NCBI RefSeq assembly: GCF_019343455.1
Contig: NZ_CP049362.1
Span: 372,001 to 436,000, forward strand
Direction of reading: 5' to 3'
DNA length: 64,000 nucleotides
Source of the DNA: Alcaligenes ammonioxydans
GTDB taxonomy: Bacteria; Pseudomonadota; Gammaproteobacteria; Burkholderiales; Burkholderiaceae_B
The notes below the pieces were generated by a model. It was not told the origin of the DNA. It searched no databases and saw only the letters and a program-made list of their open reading frames with translations. Position numbers and translations under genes: made by a program. Below, piece after piece: positions 1 through 9,570 of the stretch (within the stretch, counting starts at the first letter, position 1; the number at the start of each line of letters is the position of its first letter).

Positions 1-1
1 G

Positions 2-1402
2 TATCAGGACACCAATCTTTGTCAGTATCAGTTGGTGCGCTCCCTGACAGGGCAGCGCAACATGTTTACAGTGGTCGGCGATGACGATCAGGCGATCTAT
101 GCCTGGCGCGGCGCTACCGTGGAGAATCTGGCGCAGTTGCCTAAGGATTATCCCGAGCTGAAAGTCATCAAACTGGAGCAGAACTATCGCTCCGTGCAGC
201 GAATCTTACAGGCAGCCAATAATGTCATTGGCAACAATCCGGTCGTGTTCGGAAAAAAACTGTGGTCCGATCTGGGTTTTGGTGAGCCCATTCAGGTTCA
301 TGTCACAGACGACGAGCAGCATGAGGCCGACTCGGTGGCCATGCGTATCTCGGCAGAGCGCTTCGAGCGTCAGGCCGAATGGCGTGATTTTGCGGTGCTG
401 TACCGCGGCAACCACCAGGCCCGGATCTTTGAGCAGGCGCTGCGTAATTTGCGTATTCCTTACACCATCTCCGGCGGGCAAAGCTTTTTCGACAAGGCCG
501 AGATTCGCGACATTCTGTCGTACTTGCGCATTGTGGCTAACGAGGATGATGACCCGGCATTCATCCGGGCGGCCACCACTCCGCGTCGGGGGATAGGGCA
601 AGCCACGTTGCAGGTGCTGGGTCAGTTTGCGGCAGAACAAAAGCTGTCTTTGTTTGCGGCCGTCTCACCACTTGCGCTGACAGATCGCTTGCCCGAGCGG
701 CAGTTGGAGCCTTTACGCGTGTTTGCGCAGTTTATTGGGCGTATTCAGCAACGAGCTGATCGGGTAGAAAGCGAGCAGGAAGGACATGACACGGCTGTCA
801 GCGAGCTGCTGGACGAACTGCTGCGAGCCATCGATTACGAGCGCTATCTCTACGATATGTTCGACGAACGCCCTGCGCAGACCCGTTGGGAAAACGTGCT
901 GGAGCTGATTACCTGGTTGAAGTCCAAAGCGGCAGACGATGAGCTTAGTTTGAATGATCTGGTGCAGCGAGTCGCCCTGATCACCATGCTGGAACGCGGT
1001 GAGGACGATGACCCGGATGCGGTCAAATTGTCCACGCTTCATGCTTCCAAGGGGCTGGAGTATCCGCATGTGTTCTTGGTGGGGGTGGAAGAAGGGCTGT
1101 TGCCGCACATCGGGCGCGATGACGAGGATATAGACCCGGATCAAGAAGCAGATATTCTGGCCCAGCGTATTCAGGAAGAACGGCGTCTGATGTATGTGGG
1201 CATTACCCGTGCACAGCGTAGCTTGCGCTTGAGCTGGTGCAAGAAACGTAGACGTGCGCGTGAGAATCTGGTGCGCGAGCGCTCCCGCTTTATTGATGAG
1301 ATGAAGATCGAAGACCCCGGTGCGCAGGAAGATCCGGCGCAGGCGGCCTTGAGTCCCAAGCAGCGCCTGGATATGTTGAAGAACTTGTTGAACAAGTCTT
1401 GA
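2..1402 (+). CDS. rep: ATP-dependent DNA helicase Rep (UvrD/Rep family), C-terminal part
   Basis: Superfamily 1 helicase that moves 3' to 5' on single-stranded DNA and helps replication forks past obstacles. The open frame enters from the left edge, so the N-terminus with Walker A is missing and only about 466 residues are present. Seen in order: end of motif II (YQDTN), motif III (VVGDDDQAIYAWRGA), motif IV (LEQNYRS), motif V (LSTLHASKGLEYPHV) and motif VI (EERRLMYVGITRAQ). The tail after motif VI is short and basic, without the long C-terminal extension usual in UvrD, which favours Rep; UvrD remains the alternative. A hairpin terminator follows about 65 bases after the stop. Confidence 0.88.
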   Translation, partial: YQDTNLCQYQLVRSLTGQRNMFTVVGDDDQAIYAWRGATVENLAQLPKDYPELKVIKLEQNYRSVQRILQAANNVIGNNPVVFGKKLWSDLGFGEPIQVHVTDDEQHEADSVAMRISAERFERQAEWRDFAVLYRGNHQARIFEQALRNLRIPYTISGGQSFFDKAEIRDILSYLRIVANEDDDPAFIRAATTPRRGIGQATLQVLGQFAAEQKLSLFAAVSPLALTDRLPERQLEPLRVFAQFIGRIQQRADRVESEQEGHDTAVSELLDELLRAIDYERYLYDMFDERPAQTRWENVLELITWLKSKAADDELSLNDLVQRVALITMLERGEDDDPDAVKLSTLHASKGLEYPHVFLVGVEEGLLPHIGRDDEDIDPDQEADILAQRIQEERRLMYVGITRAQRSLRLSWCKKRRRARENLVRERSRFIDEMKIEDPGAQEDPAQAALSPKQRLDMLKNLLNKS

Positions 1403-1466
1403 GCGCTTTGCCTTGATTGAGAACGCTTGGGTTCTCGGTCTGGACTTGGGGGCTGGGTTGTCCTGC

Positions 1467-1489
1467 AGGCCCGCTTTTGCGGGCCTTTT
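1467..1489 (+). terminator. rho-independent terminator of rep
   Basis: Perfect 8-bp stem AGGCCCGC / GCGGGCCT with a TTTT loop, followed by TTT. It lies 65 bases downstream of the helicase stop codon. Confidence 0.75.
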
Positions 1490-1640
1490 GCATGGTTTAC
1501 ATCATCAGAAGTGGTATTGCCTTTGTAAAAGCCAGTCTCTTTCTTGGGGGACAAGTCGTGAGGTGCTGACGCCCGTTGATCTAAGATCTTGGGCTGTGCG
1601 TCAGGGTGCGCTGTCGGAAACGCGGGTTTGGCAGGCGCAG

Positions 1641-1675
1641 AAAAAACAAAAGCCTGCTAAATCAGCAGGCTTTTC
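1641..1675 (-). terminator. terminator of the small gene at 1723-1959, probably bidirectional
   Basis: Stem AGCCTGCT / AGCAGGCT with a 5-base loop. It is flanked by an A-rich run on the left (a T run on the minus strand) and TTTT on the right, so it can act in both directions. Confidence 0.75.
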
Positions 1676-1722
1676 AACATCAAGCGGTGTTTTGCTTGAG
1701 CGGTACGACGGTGATGCGTGGC

Positions 1723-1959
1723 TTACCAGTAGCTGGCCGACATGCGGGAATCACGGATGCGGGCTTCGTTCAAGGCGCGGGTCAGTTCGACCATGTACTT
1801 GAACACCACGTTTGCGGCTTTGGAAACTTGTTTGGCCGCTGCTTTGGTCAGTGCAGTTAAAGACACGGATTCACCATTTTCCAGGGCGTGCTGCATTACC
1901 CCACGCTCAACAGCATCACTCCAGTGGATGTAGTGCGAGTAAGTGGTCATGGTAGACAT
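1723..1959 (-). CDS. small conserved-looking hypothetical protein (78 aa)
   Basis: I do not recognise this family. The product is a soluble, largely helical 78-residue protein with an aromatic N-terminus (MTTYSHYIHW) and a Lys/Ala-rich amphipathic middle (TKAAAKQVSKAANVV). The gene is likely real: a purine-rich AAAGGGAAAG sits just before the ATG, a TATAAT -10 lies about 42 bases upstream, and a terminator follows the stop. ATG at 1959 is the chosen start; an internal ATG three codons on is possible. Its promoter is covered by palindromes with the pattern AGGG-N4-CCCT, so it is probably tightly regulated. Weak size and composition resemblance to small phasin- or stress-type proteins is only a guess. 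Confidence 0.65.
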   Translation of the reverse strand: MSTMTTYSHYIHWSDAVERGVMQHALENGESVSLTALTKAAAKQVSKAANVVFKYMVELTRALNEARIRDSRMSASYW

Positions 1960-2000
1960 TTGCTTTCCCTTTAAGGTGAAGGTCTAAGTTACGAATCCTC

Positions 2001-2030
2001 ATTATAGGGTTTTCCCTAGTTTTTAAGCAA
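2001..2030 (-). promoter_or_regulatory. sigma70-type promoter of the 78-aa gene
   Basis: On the minus strand, TTGCTT (2025-2030) and TATAAT (2001-2006) are 18 bases apart, placing the start of transcription near 1994, about 35 bases before the start codon. Confidence 0.6.
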
Positions 2031-2080
2031 GGGTAAACCCTAGGGGGTGGGGTGGCTTGTGGTTTTTAAGGGAAAACCCT
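2006..2080. promoter_or_regulatory. three AGGG-N4-CCCT palindromic operator candidates
   Basis: AGGGTTTTCCCT at 2006-2017, AGGGTAAACCCT at 2030-2041 and AGGGAAAACCCT at 2069-2080, each flanked by A or T. The first lies in the spacer beside the -10 box, the second abuts the -35 box and the third is further upstream. The regulator is unknown. Confidence 0.6.
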
Positions 2081-2173
2081 AGATTTCTGATGAATGTTGT
2101 TTGGAATCAGAGGGTTGTGGTGGCTTGGTTTGGGTTGGTTTGGATCGTTTTCGTTGGGGGCTTCCTTGCGGCA

Positions 2174-2400
2174 GTCCTTGCTGGCGGGGGACGGGGGTGG
2201 AGCGGAAGCCTGCCGGTGCTGCGCACCGGTACCCTTGTCTGAGCCTGTCGTAGGGCGCTCCTTGAACTCGTTCGGTGGTTTGTCCCCCGGACAAACCACA
2301 AGCGCCGAACTCAAACAGCAAGGCGCTTGCATCCCTACGACAGCCTCAGACGGCGGCAAGCTCCCTGATTGCTCCAATCCCGTCCCCCGCCAGCAAGGAC
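2174..2400. repeat. 227-bp nested palindromic element
   Basis: Three concentric inverted repeats: an outer perfect 22-bp arm (2174-2195 with 2379-2400), a middle 19-bp arm with one mismatch (2237-2255 with 2333-2351) and an inner perfect 11-bp hairpin with a CCC loop (2275-2285 with 2289-2299). A side hairpin (CCGGTGC / GCACCGG, 2213-2229) sits in the left arm. No coding frame is credible here. It could be a palindromic dispersed repeat, a MITE-like relic or a structured RNA. Confidence 0.65.
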
Positions 2401-2413
2401 TTCAGAATGGTGG

Positions 2414-2441
2414 CCGCCAACCGCCAACCGCCAACCGCCAA
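2414..2441. repeat. heptamer array CCGCCAA x4
   Basis: Four perfect tandem copies of a 7-bp unit, directly right of the nested palindrome. Confidence 0.85.
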
Positions 2442-2523
2442 TAAGCTCCCGCGGTGTTGTCTTTAATCTGCCGTTTCACGGCTAGAGCTAGTGACTGTGG
2501 ATCGATAGCCTGTAGGCTGATTG

Positions 2524-2579
2524 CAAACGGCAAACGGCAAACGGCAAACGGCAAACGGCAAACGGCAAACGGCAAACGG
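2524..2579. repeat. heptamer array CAAACGG x8
   Basis: Eight perfect tandem copies of a 7-bp unit (56 bp). It is intergenic; open frames reading through it are repeat artefacts. Perfect copies suggest a length-variable locus. Confidence 0.9.
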
Positions 2580-2597
2580 CACATAAGATCCTGTAAC

Positions 2598-3215
2598 GTC
2601 GCTTTGCGTTGTTAACGGGCAGGGCCCATTCGCTCAAAGACAAACAGCCAACCGTTTCTCGCGGCTGGCTGTTTGCTTGCTGGCGCTGCCAAGAGGACTT
2701 AGCGGTGCAGTGTCGAACTTCCCATCAGGAACTCGTCTACGGAACGGGCACACTGGCGACGTTCGCGGATGGCCCAGATGATCAGGGGCTGGCCGCGTTG
2801 CATGTCGCTTCGCATTGTTAACGAGCAGGGCTCATTCGCTCAAAGGCAAACAGCCAACCGTTTCTCGCGGCTGGCTGTTTGCTTGCTGGCGCTGCCACGA
2901 GGACTTAGCGGGGCAGTGTGGAACTTCCCATCAGGAACTCATCGACGGAACGGGCACACTGGCGACGTTCGCGGATGGCCCAGATGATCAGGGGCTGGCC
3001 GCGTCGCATGTCGCTTCGCGTTGTTAACGGGCAGGGCCCATTCGCTCAAAGACAAACAGCCAACCGTTTTTCGCGGCTGGCTGTTTGCTTGCTGGCGCTG
3101 CCACGAGGACTTAGCGGGGCAGTGTGGAACTTCCCATCAGGAACTCGTCTACGGAACGGGCACACTGGCGACCTTCGCGGATGGCCCAGACGATCAGGGA
3201 CTGGCCGCGTCGCAT
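2598..3215. repeat. 206-bp tandem repeat x3 copying the gltD 3' end and terminator
   Basis: Three head-to-tail units at 2598-2803, 2804-3009 and 3010-3215 with an exact 206-base period and few substitutions. The third unit includes the true end of gltD (3111-3215). Units 1 and 2 carry copies of the last 34 or so codons with their stop, plus the downstream hairpin. The two left copies are non-functional gltD fragments. Confidence 0.9.
3047..3087 (-). terminator. gltD terminator hairpin (present in all three 206-bp units)
   Basis: Stem CAAACAGCCA / TGGCTGTTTG with extra CCG/CGG pairs inside, followed on the minus strand by a T-rich GTCTTT. The same hairpin recurs at about 2641 and 2847. Confidence 0.6.
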
Positions 3216-4583
3216 GTCGCCGGCGGCAAAGACTTTGGCGCGGCTGGTTTGGTAGTTGTCGGTGTTGGCCGCAACATTACCGCGCTGGTCGGCTTCTACG
3301 GCGAAGGCGTCCAGCACTTGCCGCACGGGCGCGGTAAAGCCCATGGCCAGCAAGACCAGATCGGCTGGGAAGGTCATTTCGGAGCCAGCGATAGGGTTCA
3401 TGCTCATGCGGCCTGTCGATGGATCGGTTTTCCATTCCACGCGCACGGCGCGCAGTTCTTTGACATGGCCGTTTTTGCCTTGCAACTCGACGGTGTTGAT
3501 GGCCCAGTCGCGCTCGCAGCCTTCCTCGTGAGAGGAGGAGGTACGCAGCTTCATGGGCCAGTAGGGCCAGGTCAGTTCCGTGTTTTCCTGCTCGGGCGGG
3601 CGGGGCATCAGTTCAAATTGGGTGACGGATTTTGCGCCCTGTCGTGTGCTGGTGCCGACGCAGTCCGAGCCGGTATCGCCACCACCAATGACCACCACAT
3701 GCTTTCCTTGGGCACTGATGGCAGGTGCGCCGCGCGAACCGGCCACCTGCTGGTTCTGGATGCGCAGAAAGTCCATGGCAGGATGCACACCTTGCAGTTG
3801 GCTGCCGGGTGCGTCCAGTAGGCGCGGGGTTTCCGAGCCGCCTGCCAGGACAATGGCATCAAATCGCTGTTCCAGTTCGGAGGGTGATAGCACGGTCAGG
3901 CCGGGCTCCTGGGCAGCTTGGTCCTGCGCCTGGCCAATGTAGGTAGAGGGGGAAAATTGCACGCCCTCGGCCTGCATTTGTGCGATACGACGATCCAGCA
4001 GGTATTTCTCCAGCTTGAAATCGGGAATGCCGTAGCGCATCAGGCCTCCAATCCGGTCGCTTTTTTCGTACACCGTCACGTCGTGGCCTACGCGCGCCAA
4101 TTGTTGGGCACAGGCCAGCCCCGCTGGGCCGGAACCGATGACAGCGACGCGTTTGCCGGTTTTTTGGGTGGGCACTTGGGGAACCACCCAGCCTTCTGCC
4201 CAGCCTTTGTCGATAATGGCGTGTTCAATGGATTTGATACCGACCGGGACGCGGTCAATATTCAAGGTACAGGCGGCCTCGCAGGGAGCGGGGCAGATGC
4301 GGCCGGTAATTTCCGGAAAGTTGTTGGTGGAGTGCAGCACGTCCAGCGCTTCTTTCCACTGCTGGCGGTACACCAGATCATTCCAGTCGGGAATGATGTT
4401 GTTGACCGGGCAGCCGTTGTGGCAGAAGGGCACACCGCAATCCATGCAGCGGGCCGCCTGCTGGCCGGCCTGCTCGTCATTCAATACCTGGACAAACTCT
4501 TTCCAGTGCTTGACCCGCTTTAAAGGAGCTTCCACGGCTTCTTGCAGACGTTGAAACTCAAGAAATCCAGTCGTCTTTCCCAT
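3111..4583 (-). CDS. gltD: glutamate synthase [NADPH] small (beta) subunit
   Basis: Passes electrons from NADPH through FAD and iron-sulfur clusters to GltB for glutamate formation from glutamine and 2-oxoglutarate. The 490 residues match the family length. The N-terminal Fe-S region shows the cysteine sets [13 protein letters not shown] and [10 protein letters not shown] first dinucleotide fold ([16 protein letters not shown], near 150) and a second ([11 protein letters not shown], near 300) bind FAD and NADPH. The end carries the [17 protein letters not shown] motif. An AGGAA lies about 12 bases before the ATG. The start is 33 bases after the gltB stop, so the two are one operon with gltB first. 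The last 34 codons are duplicated twice downstream in a 206-bp tandem repeat. Confidence 0.95.
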   Translation of the reverse strand: MGKTTGFLEFQRLQEAVEAPLKRVKHWKEFVQVLNDEQAGQQAARCMDCGVPFCHNGCPVNNIIPDWNDLVYRQQWKEALDVLHSTNNFPEITGRICPAPCEAACTLNIDRVPVGIKSIEHAIIDKGWAEGWVVPQVPTQKTGKRVAVIGSGPAGLACAQQLARVGHDVTVYEKSDRIGGLMRYGIPDFKLEKYLLDRRIAQMQAEGVQFSPSTYIGQAQDQAAQEPGLTVLSPSELEQRFDAIVLAGGSETPRLLDAPGSQLQGVHPAMDFLRIQNQQVAGSRGAPAISAQGKHVVVIGGGDTGSDCVGTSTRQGAKSVTQFELMPRPPEQENTELTWPYWPMKLRTSSSHEEGCERDWAINTVELQGKNGHVKELRAVRVEWKTDPSTGRMSMNPIAGSEMTFPADLVLLAMGFTAPVRQVLDAFAVEADQRGNVAANTDNYQTSRAKVFAAGDMRRGQSLIVWAIREGRQCARSVDEFLMGSSTLPR

Positions 4584-4616
4584 GATGTGTCGTTTCCTGA
4601 TGGTGATGGGAAGGGT

Positions 4617-7600
4617 TCAGGCCGAAGCCGAACGGCGGGTTTTACTGCTTTTGGGGGTCGCCTTGCCCGTTGACGGGCTTTGCCACAATTCGCTCAGGGC
4701 ACGACGGTATTCGCGTGGAATGACCTTGACGAACTGTGCGCGGGCGCTGTCCCAGTCTTTCAGCAATTCGCGGGCCTGGAAGCTGCCCGTGGCCTTGAAG
4801 TGTTCCTGGACCAGCGTTTGCAAGATGGCATCGTCGGTCTGACGCTCGCTCTGGGCGCTGCGGCTGTGCCATTGGGCCATGCTGCTGTTCATTTCTTGCT
4901 CGGCCTTGCTCAGGACTGGCTCCAGATCCACCATGCCCGGGTTGCAGCGTAGTTGCAGACGACGTTGCGGGTCCCACACATAGGCCACGCCCCCGGACAT
5001 GCCGGCAGCAAAGTTGCGTCCCACTTCGCCCAGCACCACCACGGTGCCGCCGGTCATGTATTCGCAGCCGTGATCGCCTACCCCTTCCACGACGGCACTG
5101 GCACCGGAATTGCGGACGGCAAAGCGCTCGCCAGCGACGCCATTAAAGTAAGCCGTACCGGCCAGGGCGCCGTACAGGACGGTGTTGCCCACGATGATGT
5201 GATCCGGACCGTAACCACGAAAGTCGTTGGGCGAGCGCACGATAATGCGTCCACCGGACAAGCCCTTGCCTACGTAGTCATTGGCCTCGCCCACCAGATC
5301 CAGGGTGATGCCCTGTGCCAGGAAAGCGCCAAAGCTCTGGCCCGCCGTGCCTTTGCACTGAATGTGCAGGCTGTCGTCAGGCAGGCCCTGATGGCCGTAC
5401 TTCTTGGTGAACACGCCCGAGAGCATGGCGCCCACACTGCGGTTGCGGTTGCGTACCGGGGTAATGAAGGACAGTGGCGTACCGTGGTTCAGGGTGACGG
5501 CGCTGCGCTCGATCAGTTGGCGATCCAGCGTGTGTTCCAGGTCATGATCCTGGGTGGCGATCTGACGGGGCGACTCCTCGTTTTCAACTTTGTGCAGCAG
5601 ACGCGAGAAGTCCAGACCCTGGGCTTTCCAGTGCTCGATGCCGCTGCGCATATCCAGCCAGTCGCTGCGACCGATCAGATCGTCAAAGCGGCGCACACCC
5701 AGCTTGGCCATCAGTTCACGCACTTCTTCGGCAACGAAGAAAAAGTAGTTCACCACGTGCTCGGGCTTGCCTTTGAATTTGCGGCGCAAAACGGGGTCTT
5801 GGGTGGCCACACCTACCGGACAGGTATTCAGGTGGCATTTGCGCATCATGATGCAGCCTTCCACCACCAGCGGAGCCGTGGCAAAGCCAAACTCGTCAGC
5901 CCCCAGCAGCGCGCCGATTACCACATCGCGGCCGGTCTTCATCTGGCCGTCGGCTTGCACGCGGATGCGGCTGCGCAAGCGGTTCAGCAGCAGAGTCTGC
6001 TGGGTTTCAGCCAGGCCCAGTTCCCAAGGGGTGCCGGCATGTTTGATGGAGGACAGCGGCGAGGCACCGGTGCCGCCGTCGTGACCGGCAATCACAATGT
6101 GATCGGCCTTGGCTTTGGCAACCCCGGCCGCCACCGTGCCCACGCCGACCTTGGATACCAGCTTCACGGAGATGTCTGCCTGCGGGTTCACGTTTTTCAG
6201 GTCGTGAATCAGCTGGGCCAAATCTTCAATGGAGTAAATATCGTGATGAGGTGGAGGCGAAATCAGGCCGACACCGGGTACCGAGTAACGTAGCTTGGCG
6301 ATGTACTCGGACACTTTATGGCCAGGCAACTGCCCGCCTTCACCGGGCTTGGCCCCTTGGGCCATTTTGATCTGGATCTGATCGGCGCTGCACAGATACT
6401 GGGCTGATACGCCAAAACGGCCAGACGCAACCTGCTTGATGCGTGAGCGTAGCGAATCGTTTTCCTGCAGTTCGATATCGGCATAGACCCGGTCCTGGCC
6501 CAATACGCTGGCCAGCGTGTCACCTTGGCGGATGCCACTTTTGCCATGCTGCATTTCGTGTTGATAGCGCAGTTCATCCTCGCCACCTTCACCCGTATTG
6601 GATTTGCCGCCGATCCGGTTCATGGCCACGGCCAGCACGGCGTGGGCCTCGGTGGAGATCGAGCCCAGCGACATGGCCCCGGTTGCAAAACGTTTGACGA
6701 TTTCACTGGCGGGCTCGACTTCGTCCAGGGGAATGGCCTTGGCCGGGTCCAGACGCAGCTCGAACAAGCCGCGCAGTGTCATGTGACGGCGGCTTTGCTC
6801 GTTGATGAGCTGGGCGTATTCCTTGTAGGTGCTGTAGTTCTGGCTGCGGGTGGCGTGTTGCAGCTTGGCGATGGTGTCGGCCGTCCACATATGGGCTTCG
6901 CCCCGCACACGCACGGCATACTCGCCACCGGCTTCCAGCTGGTTTTCCAGCACGGGGTCTTTGCTGTAGGCGGCGCGATGCTGGCGCAGCGCTTCTTCGG
7001 CGACCGTGAAAATATCAATCCCTTCTACCGGACAGGAGGTGCCCACAAAGTATTTGTCTACCAGTGTCCGCGACAGACCGATAGTCTCGAAAATCTGGGC
7101 TCCGGTGTAGGACATGTAGGTGGAGATGCCCATTTTGGACATGACCTTGTACAGCCCCTTGTTGATCGCCTTGATGTAGTAGCTCTCGGCTTGAGAAGCA
7201 TCAATCTGGTTGACTGGGTCCTGGGCCAGATGTTGCAGGCTTTCAAAAGCCAGCCAGGGGTGCATGGCTTCGGCGCCATAGGCACCCAGCAGCGCAAAGT
7301 GATGTACTTCGCGGGCCGAGCCGGTTTCCACGACCAGACCGGTGCGGGTACGCAGACCGATACGGATCAGGTGTTGATGGATGGCCGAGGTCGCCAGCAG
7401 GGCAGGGATGGCCACATGTTCGGCGTCGCAGCGGCGATCCGTCAGAATCAGGATGTTGTAGCCGTCACGCACGGCATCGGCTGCCCGGGCGCACAGCGCA
7501 GCCACACTGGCTTCAATGCCCTCTGGTCCCCAGGCGCTGGGGTAGATGATATCCAGCTCCTGACTACGGAACTTGCCATTGCTGGCCGCTTCAATGCGCC

Positions 7601-9350
7601 GGATCTGGTTCATGTCAGCCGGACTGAGCACGGGCTGGGATACTTCCAGACGCAGCGGCGGGTTGACGTTGTTGATGTCCAGCAAATTGGGTTTGGGGCC
7701 AATGAAGGAGACCAGCGACATCACCATTTGCTCACGAATCGGGTCGATCGGTGGATTGGTGACCTGGGCAAATAGTTGCCGGAAGTAGTTGTAGAAGGGT
7801 TTGGCCTTGTCCGATAACACGGCCAGGGGCGCATCGTTGCCCATGGAGCCGGTTGCCTCTTCGCCCTTGCTGGCCATGGGCAACAACACGACTTTGATGT
7901 CCTCCTGAGTCCAGCCAAAGGCCTGTTGCTGATCCAGCAGGTCGCGGGTCGCCAGTTGGGGACGCACGCCGGGCACGTTGGGCAGGGAATCCAGGCGCAG
8001 TCGCAGTCGTTCAATCCACTGCTTGTAGGGGTGCGTATTGGCTAACTGGGACTTGATTTCGGCATCGTCAATAATGCGGCCCTGCTCCAGATCGATCAGC
8101 AGCATTTTGCCCGGCTGCAGGCGCCATTTCTTGACAATGCGATGCTCGGGAATAGGCAGCGTACCGGCTTCGGAGGCCAGCACAATCATGTCGTCATCCG
8201 TGATGACGTAGCGGGCTGGACGCAGGCCATTGCGATCGAGCAGCGCGCCGATTTGCAGACCGTCGGTAAAGGCAATGGCCGCAGGGCCATCCCACGGTTC
8301 CATCTGGGCGGCGTAGTACTCGTAAAAGGCACGACGGCTCTCGTCCATCTCGGCATGCTGCTCCCAGGCCTCGGGCATCATGATCATCATGGCGTGCGGC
8401 AGGGAGTAGCCAGCCATGACCAGCAGCTCCAGACAGTTGTCGAAGGTGGCGGTATCCGACTGGCCTTCGTAGACGATGGGGTAGAGTTTTTGCAGATCCG
8501 AGCCCAGCACGGCCGATTCCATGGCACCTTCACGGGCACGCAGCCAGTTGAAGTTGCCTTGAACCGTGTTGATCTCGCCATTGTGGGCGATCAGGCGGTA
8601 CGGGTGAGCCAGAGGCCAGGCCGGGAAGGTATTGGTGGAAAAGCGCTGGTGTACCAGGGCCAGGGCGGAGCAGGCACGAGGGTCGGCCAGATCGCGATAA
8701 TAGCGGCCCACCTGGTCGGCGAGCAGCAAGCCTTTGTAGACGATGGTACGCACCGAGGCGGAGGCCACAAAATATTCCTGGCCGTGGGCCAGGGCCATGC
8801 GGTAGATGGCATGGCTGGCGGTCTTGCGGATCACATACAGCTTGCGCTCCAGTGCGTCCGGCACCATCACATCCGGACCGCGGCCGATAAACAACTGGCG
8901 AATCACCGGCTCGTTAGCCTTGACGGTCGGCGACATGGGCATGGTGCTGTCCACCGGGACATCGCGCCAGCCCAGCATGTGTTGGCCTTCAGCACGTACG
9001 GCTCGCTCCAACTCCTGCTCACAGGCCAGACGGGACGCGGTTTCCTTGGGTAGAAACACCATGGCAACGCCATATTCGCCGGGGGGCGGCAGGGTCACGC
9101 CCTGGGCGGCCATTTCTTCGCGGTACAACTGGTCGGGGATCTGGATCAGAATGCCTGCACCGTCGCCCATCAGAGGGTCAGCGCCGACTGCGCCGCGGTG
9201 ATCAAGGTTTTCCAGGATTTTGAGGCCTTGGGTGATGATGGCGTGGCTCGCCTGGCCTTTGATGTGTGCGATAAATCCGACGCCGCAGGCGTCGTGTTCA
9301 TTAGCGGGAAGGTACAAGCCTTGGGCTTGGGGGGGACAGGAGTGTGTCAT
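4617..9350 (-). CDS. gltB: glutamate synthase large (alpha) subunit
   Basis: Hydrolyses glutamine and transfers the ammonia to 2-oxoglutarate; the central nitrogen-assimilation enzyme with GltD. 1577 residues. With the ATG at 9350 the catalytic N-terminal nucleophile cysteine is Cys22 ([11 protein letters not shown]), so a 21-residue propeptide would be removed. The glutaminase domain is followed by the FMN synthase domain, with the 3Fe-4S motif C-x5-C-x4-C in [12 protein letters not shown], and a C-terminal glycine-rich beta-helix ([20 protein letters not shown]). An in-frame ATG at 9386 would add 12 residues; neither start has a good ribosome site, and 9350 fits the family better. An AT-rich promoter region with a ten-T run lies upstream. 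Confidence 0.95.
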   Translation of the reverse strand: MTHSCPPQAQGLYLPANEHDACGVGFIAHIKGQASHAIITQGLKILENLDHRGAVGADPLMGDGAGILIQIPDQLYREEMAAQGVTLPPPGEYGVAMVFLPKETASRLACEQELERAVRAEGQHMLGWRDVPVDSTMPMSPTVKANEPVIRQLFIGRGPDVMVPDALERKLYVIRKTASHAIYRMALAHGQEYFVASASVRTIVYKGLLLADQVGRYYRDLADPRACSALALVHQRFSTNTFPAWPLAHPYRLIAHNGEINTVQGNFNWLRAREGAMESAVLGSDLQKLYPIVYEGQSDTATFDNCLELLVMAGYSLPHAMMIMMPEAWEQHAEMDESRRAFYEYYAAQMEPWDGPAAIAFTDGLQIGALLDRNGLRPARYVITDDDMIVLASEAGTLPIPEHRIVKKWRLQPGKMLLIDLEQGRIIDDAEIKSQLANTHPYKQWIERLRLRLDSLPNVPGVRPQLATRDLLDQQQAFGWTQEDIKVVLLPMASKGEEATGSMGNDAPLAVLSDKAKPFYNYFRQLFAQVTNPPIDPIREQMVMSLVSFIGPKPNLLDINNVNPPLRLEVSQPVLSPADMNQIRRIEAASNGKFRSQELDIIYPSAWGPEGIEASVAALCARAADAVRDGYNILILTDRRCDAEHVAIPALLATSAIHQHLIRIGLRTRTGLVVETGSAREVHHFALLGAYGAEAMHPWLAFESLQHLAQDPVNQIDASQAESYYIKAINKGLYKVMSKMGISTYMSYTGAQIFETIGLSRTLVDKYFVGTSCPVEGIDIFTVAEEALRQHRAAYSKDPVLENQLEAGGEYAVRVRGEAHMWTADTIAKLQHATRSQNYSTYKEYAQLINEQSRRHMTLRGLFELRLDPAKAIPLDEVEPASEIVKRFATGAMSLGSISTEAHAVLAVAMNRIGGKSNTGEGGEDELRYQHEMQHGKSGIRQGDTLASVLGQDRVYADIELQENDSLRSRIKQVASGRFGVSAQYLCSADQIQIKMAQGAKPGEGGQLPGHKVSEYIAKLRYSVPGVGLISPPPHHDIYSIEDLAQLIHDLKNVNPQADISVKLVSKVGVGTVAAGVAKAKADHIVIAGHDGGTGASPLSSIKHAGTPWELGLAETQQTLLLNRLRSRIRVQADGQMKTGRDVVIGALLGADEFGFATAPLVVEGCIMMRKCHLNTCPVGVATQDPVLRRKFKGKPEHVVNYFFFVAEEVRELMAKLGVRRFDDLIGRSDWLDMRSGIEHWKAQGLDFSRLLHKVENEESPRQIATQDHDLEHTLDRQLIERSAVTLNHGTPLSFITPVRNRNRSVGAMLSGVFTKKYGHQGLPDDSLHIQCKGTAGQSFGAFLAQGITLDLVGEANDYVGKGLSGGRIIVRSPNDFRGYGPDHIIVGNTVLYGALAGTAYFNGVAGERFAVRNSGASAVVEGVGDHGCEYMTGGTVVVLGEVGRNFAAGMSGGVAYVWDPQRRLQLRCNPGMVDLEPVLSKAEQEMNSSMAQWHSRSAQSERQTDDAILQTLVQEHFKATGSFQARELLKDWDSARAQFVKVIPREYRRALSELWQSPSTGKATPKSSKTRRSASA

Positions 9351-9455
9351 GGGCGTATCCGCAAAGAACGTGTTAAAGCGGTGCATTTGTTGCAGCGCAA
9401 AAAATAAAATACAGCGATTTTTTTTTTATGCGCAAGAATTTTTTGCGAATACGGT

Positions 9456-9489
9456 AAAAAAAATTAGGGACCTGCGCTTGCAGGCCCCT
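9456..9489 (-). terminator. terminator of the enoyl-CoA hydratase gene
   Basis: Stem AGGGACCTGC / GCAGGCCCCT with a GCTT loop. On the minus strand it is followed by TAATTTTTTTT. It lies between this gene and the gltB promoter. Confidence 0.75.
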
Positions 9490-9570
9490 TATCACCCCTT
9501 TTGAATCGGGGTCAGTGTGGCAAGATCGCTGCACATGCGGGTTTGCGCAGAAATCAGGCTACCGGTGCAG

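Larger units (their letters stand above)
1403..1722. other. intergenic stretch between rep and a small convergent gene
   Basis: No supported gene. It holds a terminator for rep near 1467 and a bidirectional terminator near 1651. Open frames here lack a ribosome binding site and family features. Confidence 0.6.

Noticed and set aside
2402..2584. Open frame with repeated CRLPFAV-like peptides
   Set aside because: A pure translation of the CAAACGG heptamer array; no start signals.
2598..3215. CRISPR array
   Set aside because: The repeats are directly adjacent 206-bp units with no spacers and consist of gltD sequence.
2609..3821. Open frames on the plus strand across the 206-bp repeats into gltD
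   Set aside because: They are antisense to gltD or its copied fragments and only mirror the repeat period.
6525..7775. 416-codon open frame antisense to gltB, and similar long antisense frames elsewhere (for example 4953-6293, 8142-9053)
   Set aside because: Shadow frames of a high-GC, codon-biased gene; no ribosome site and no family features.
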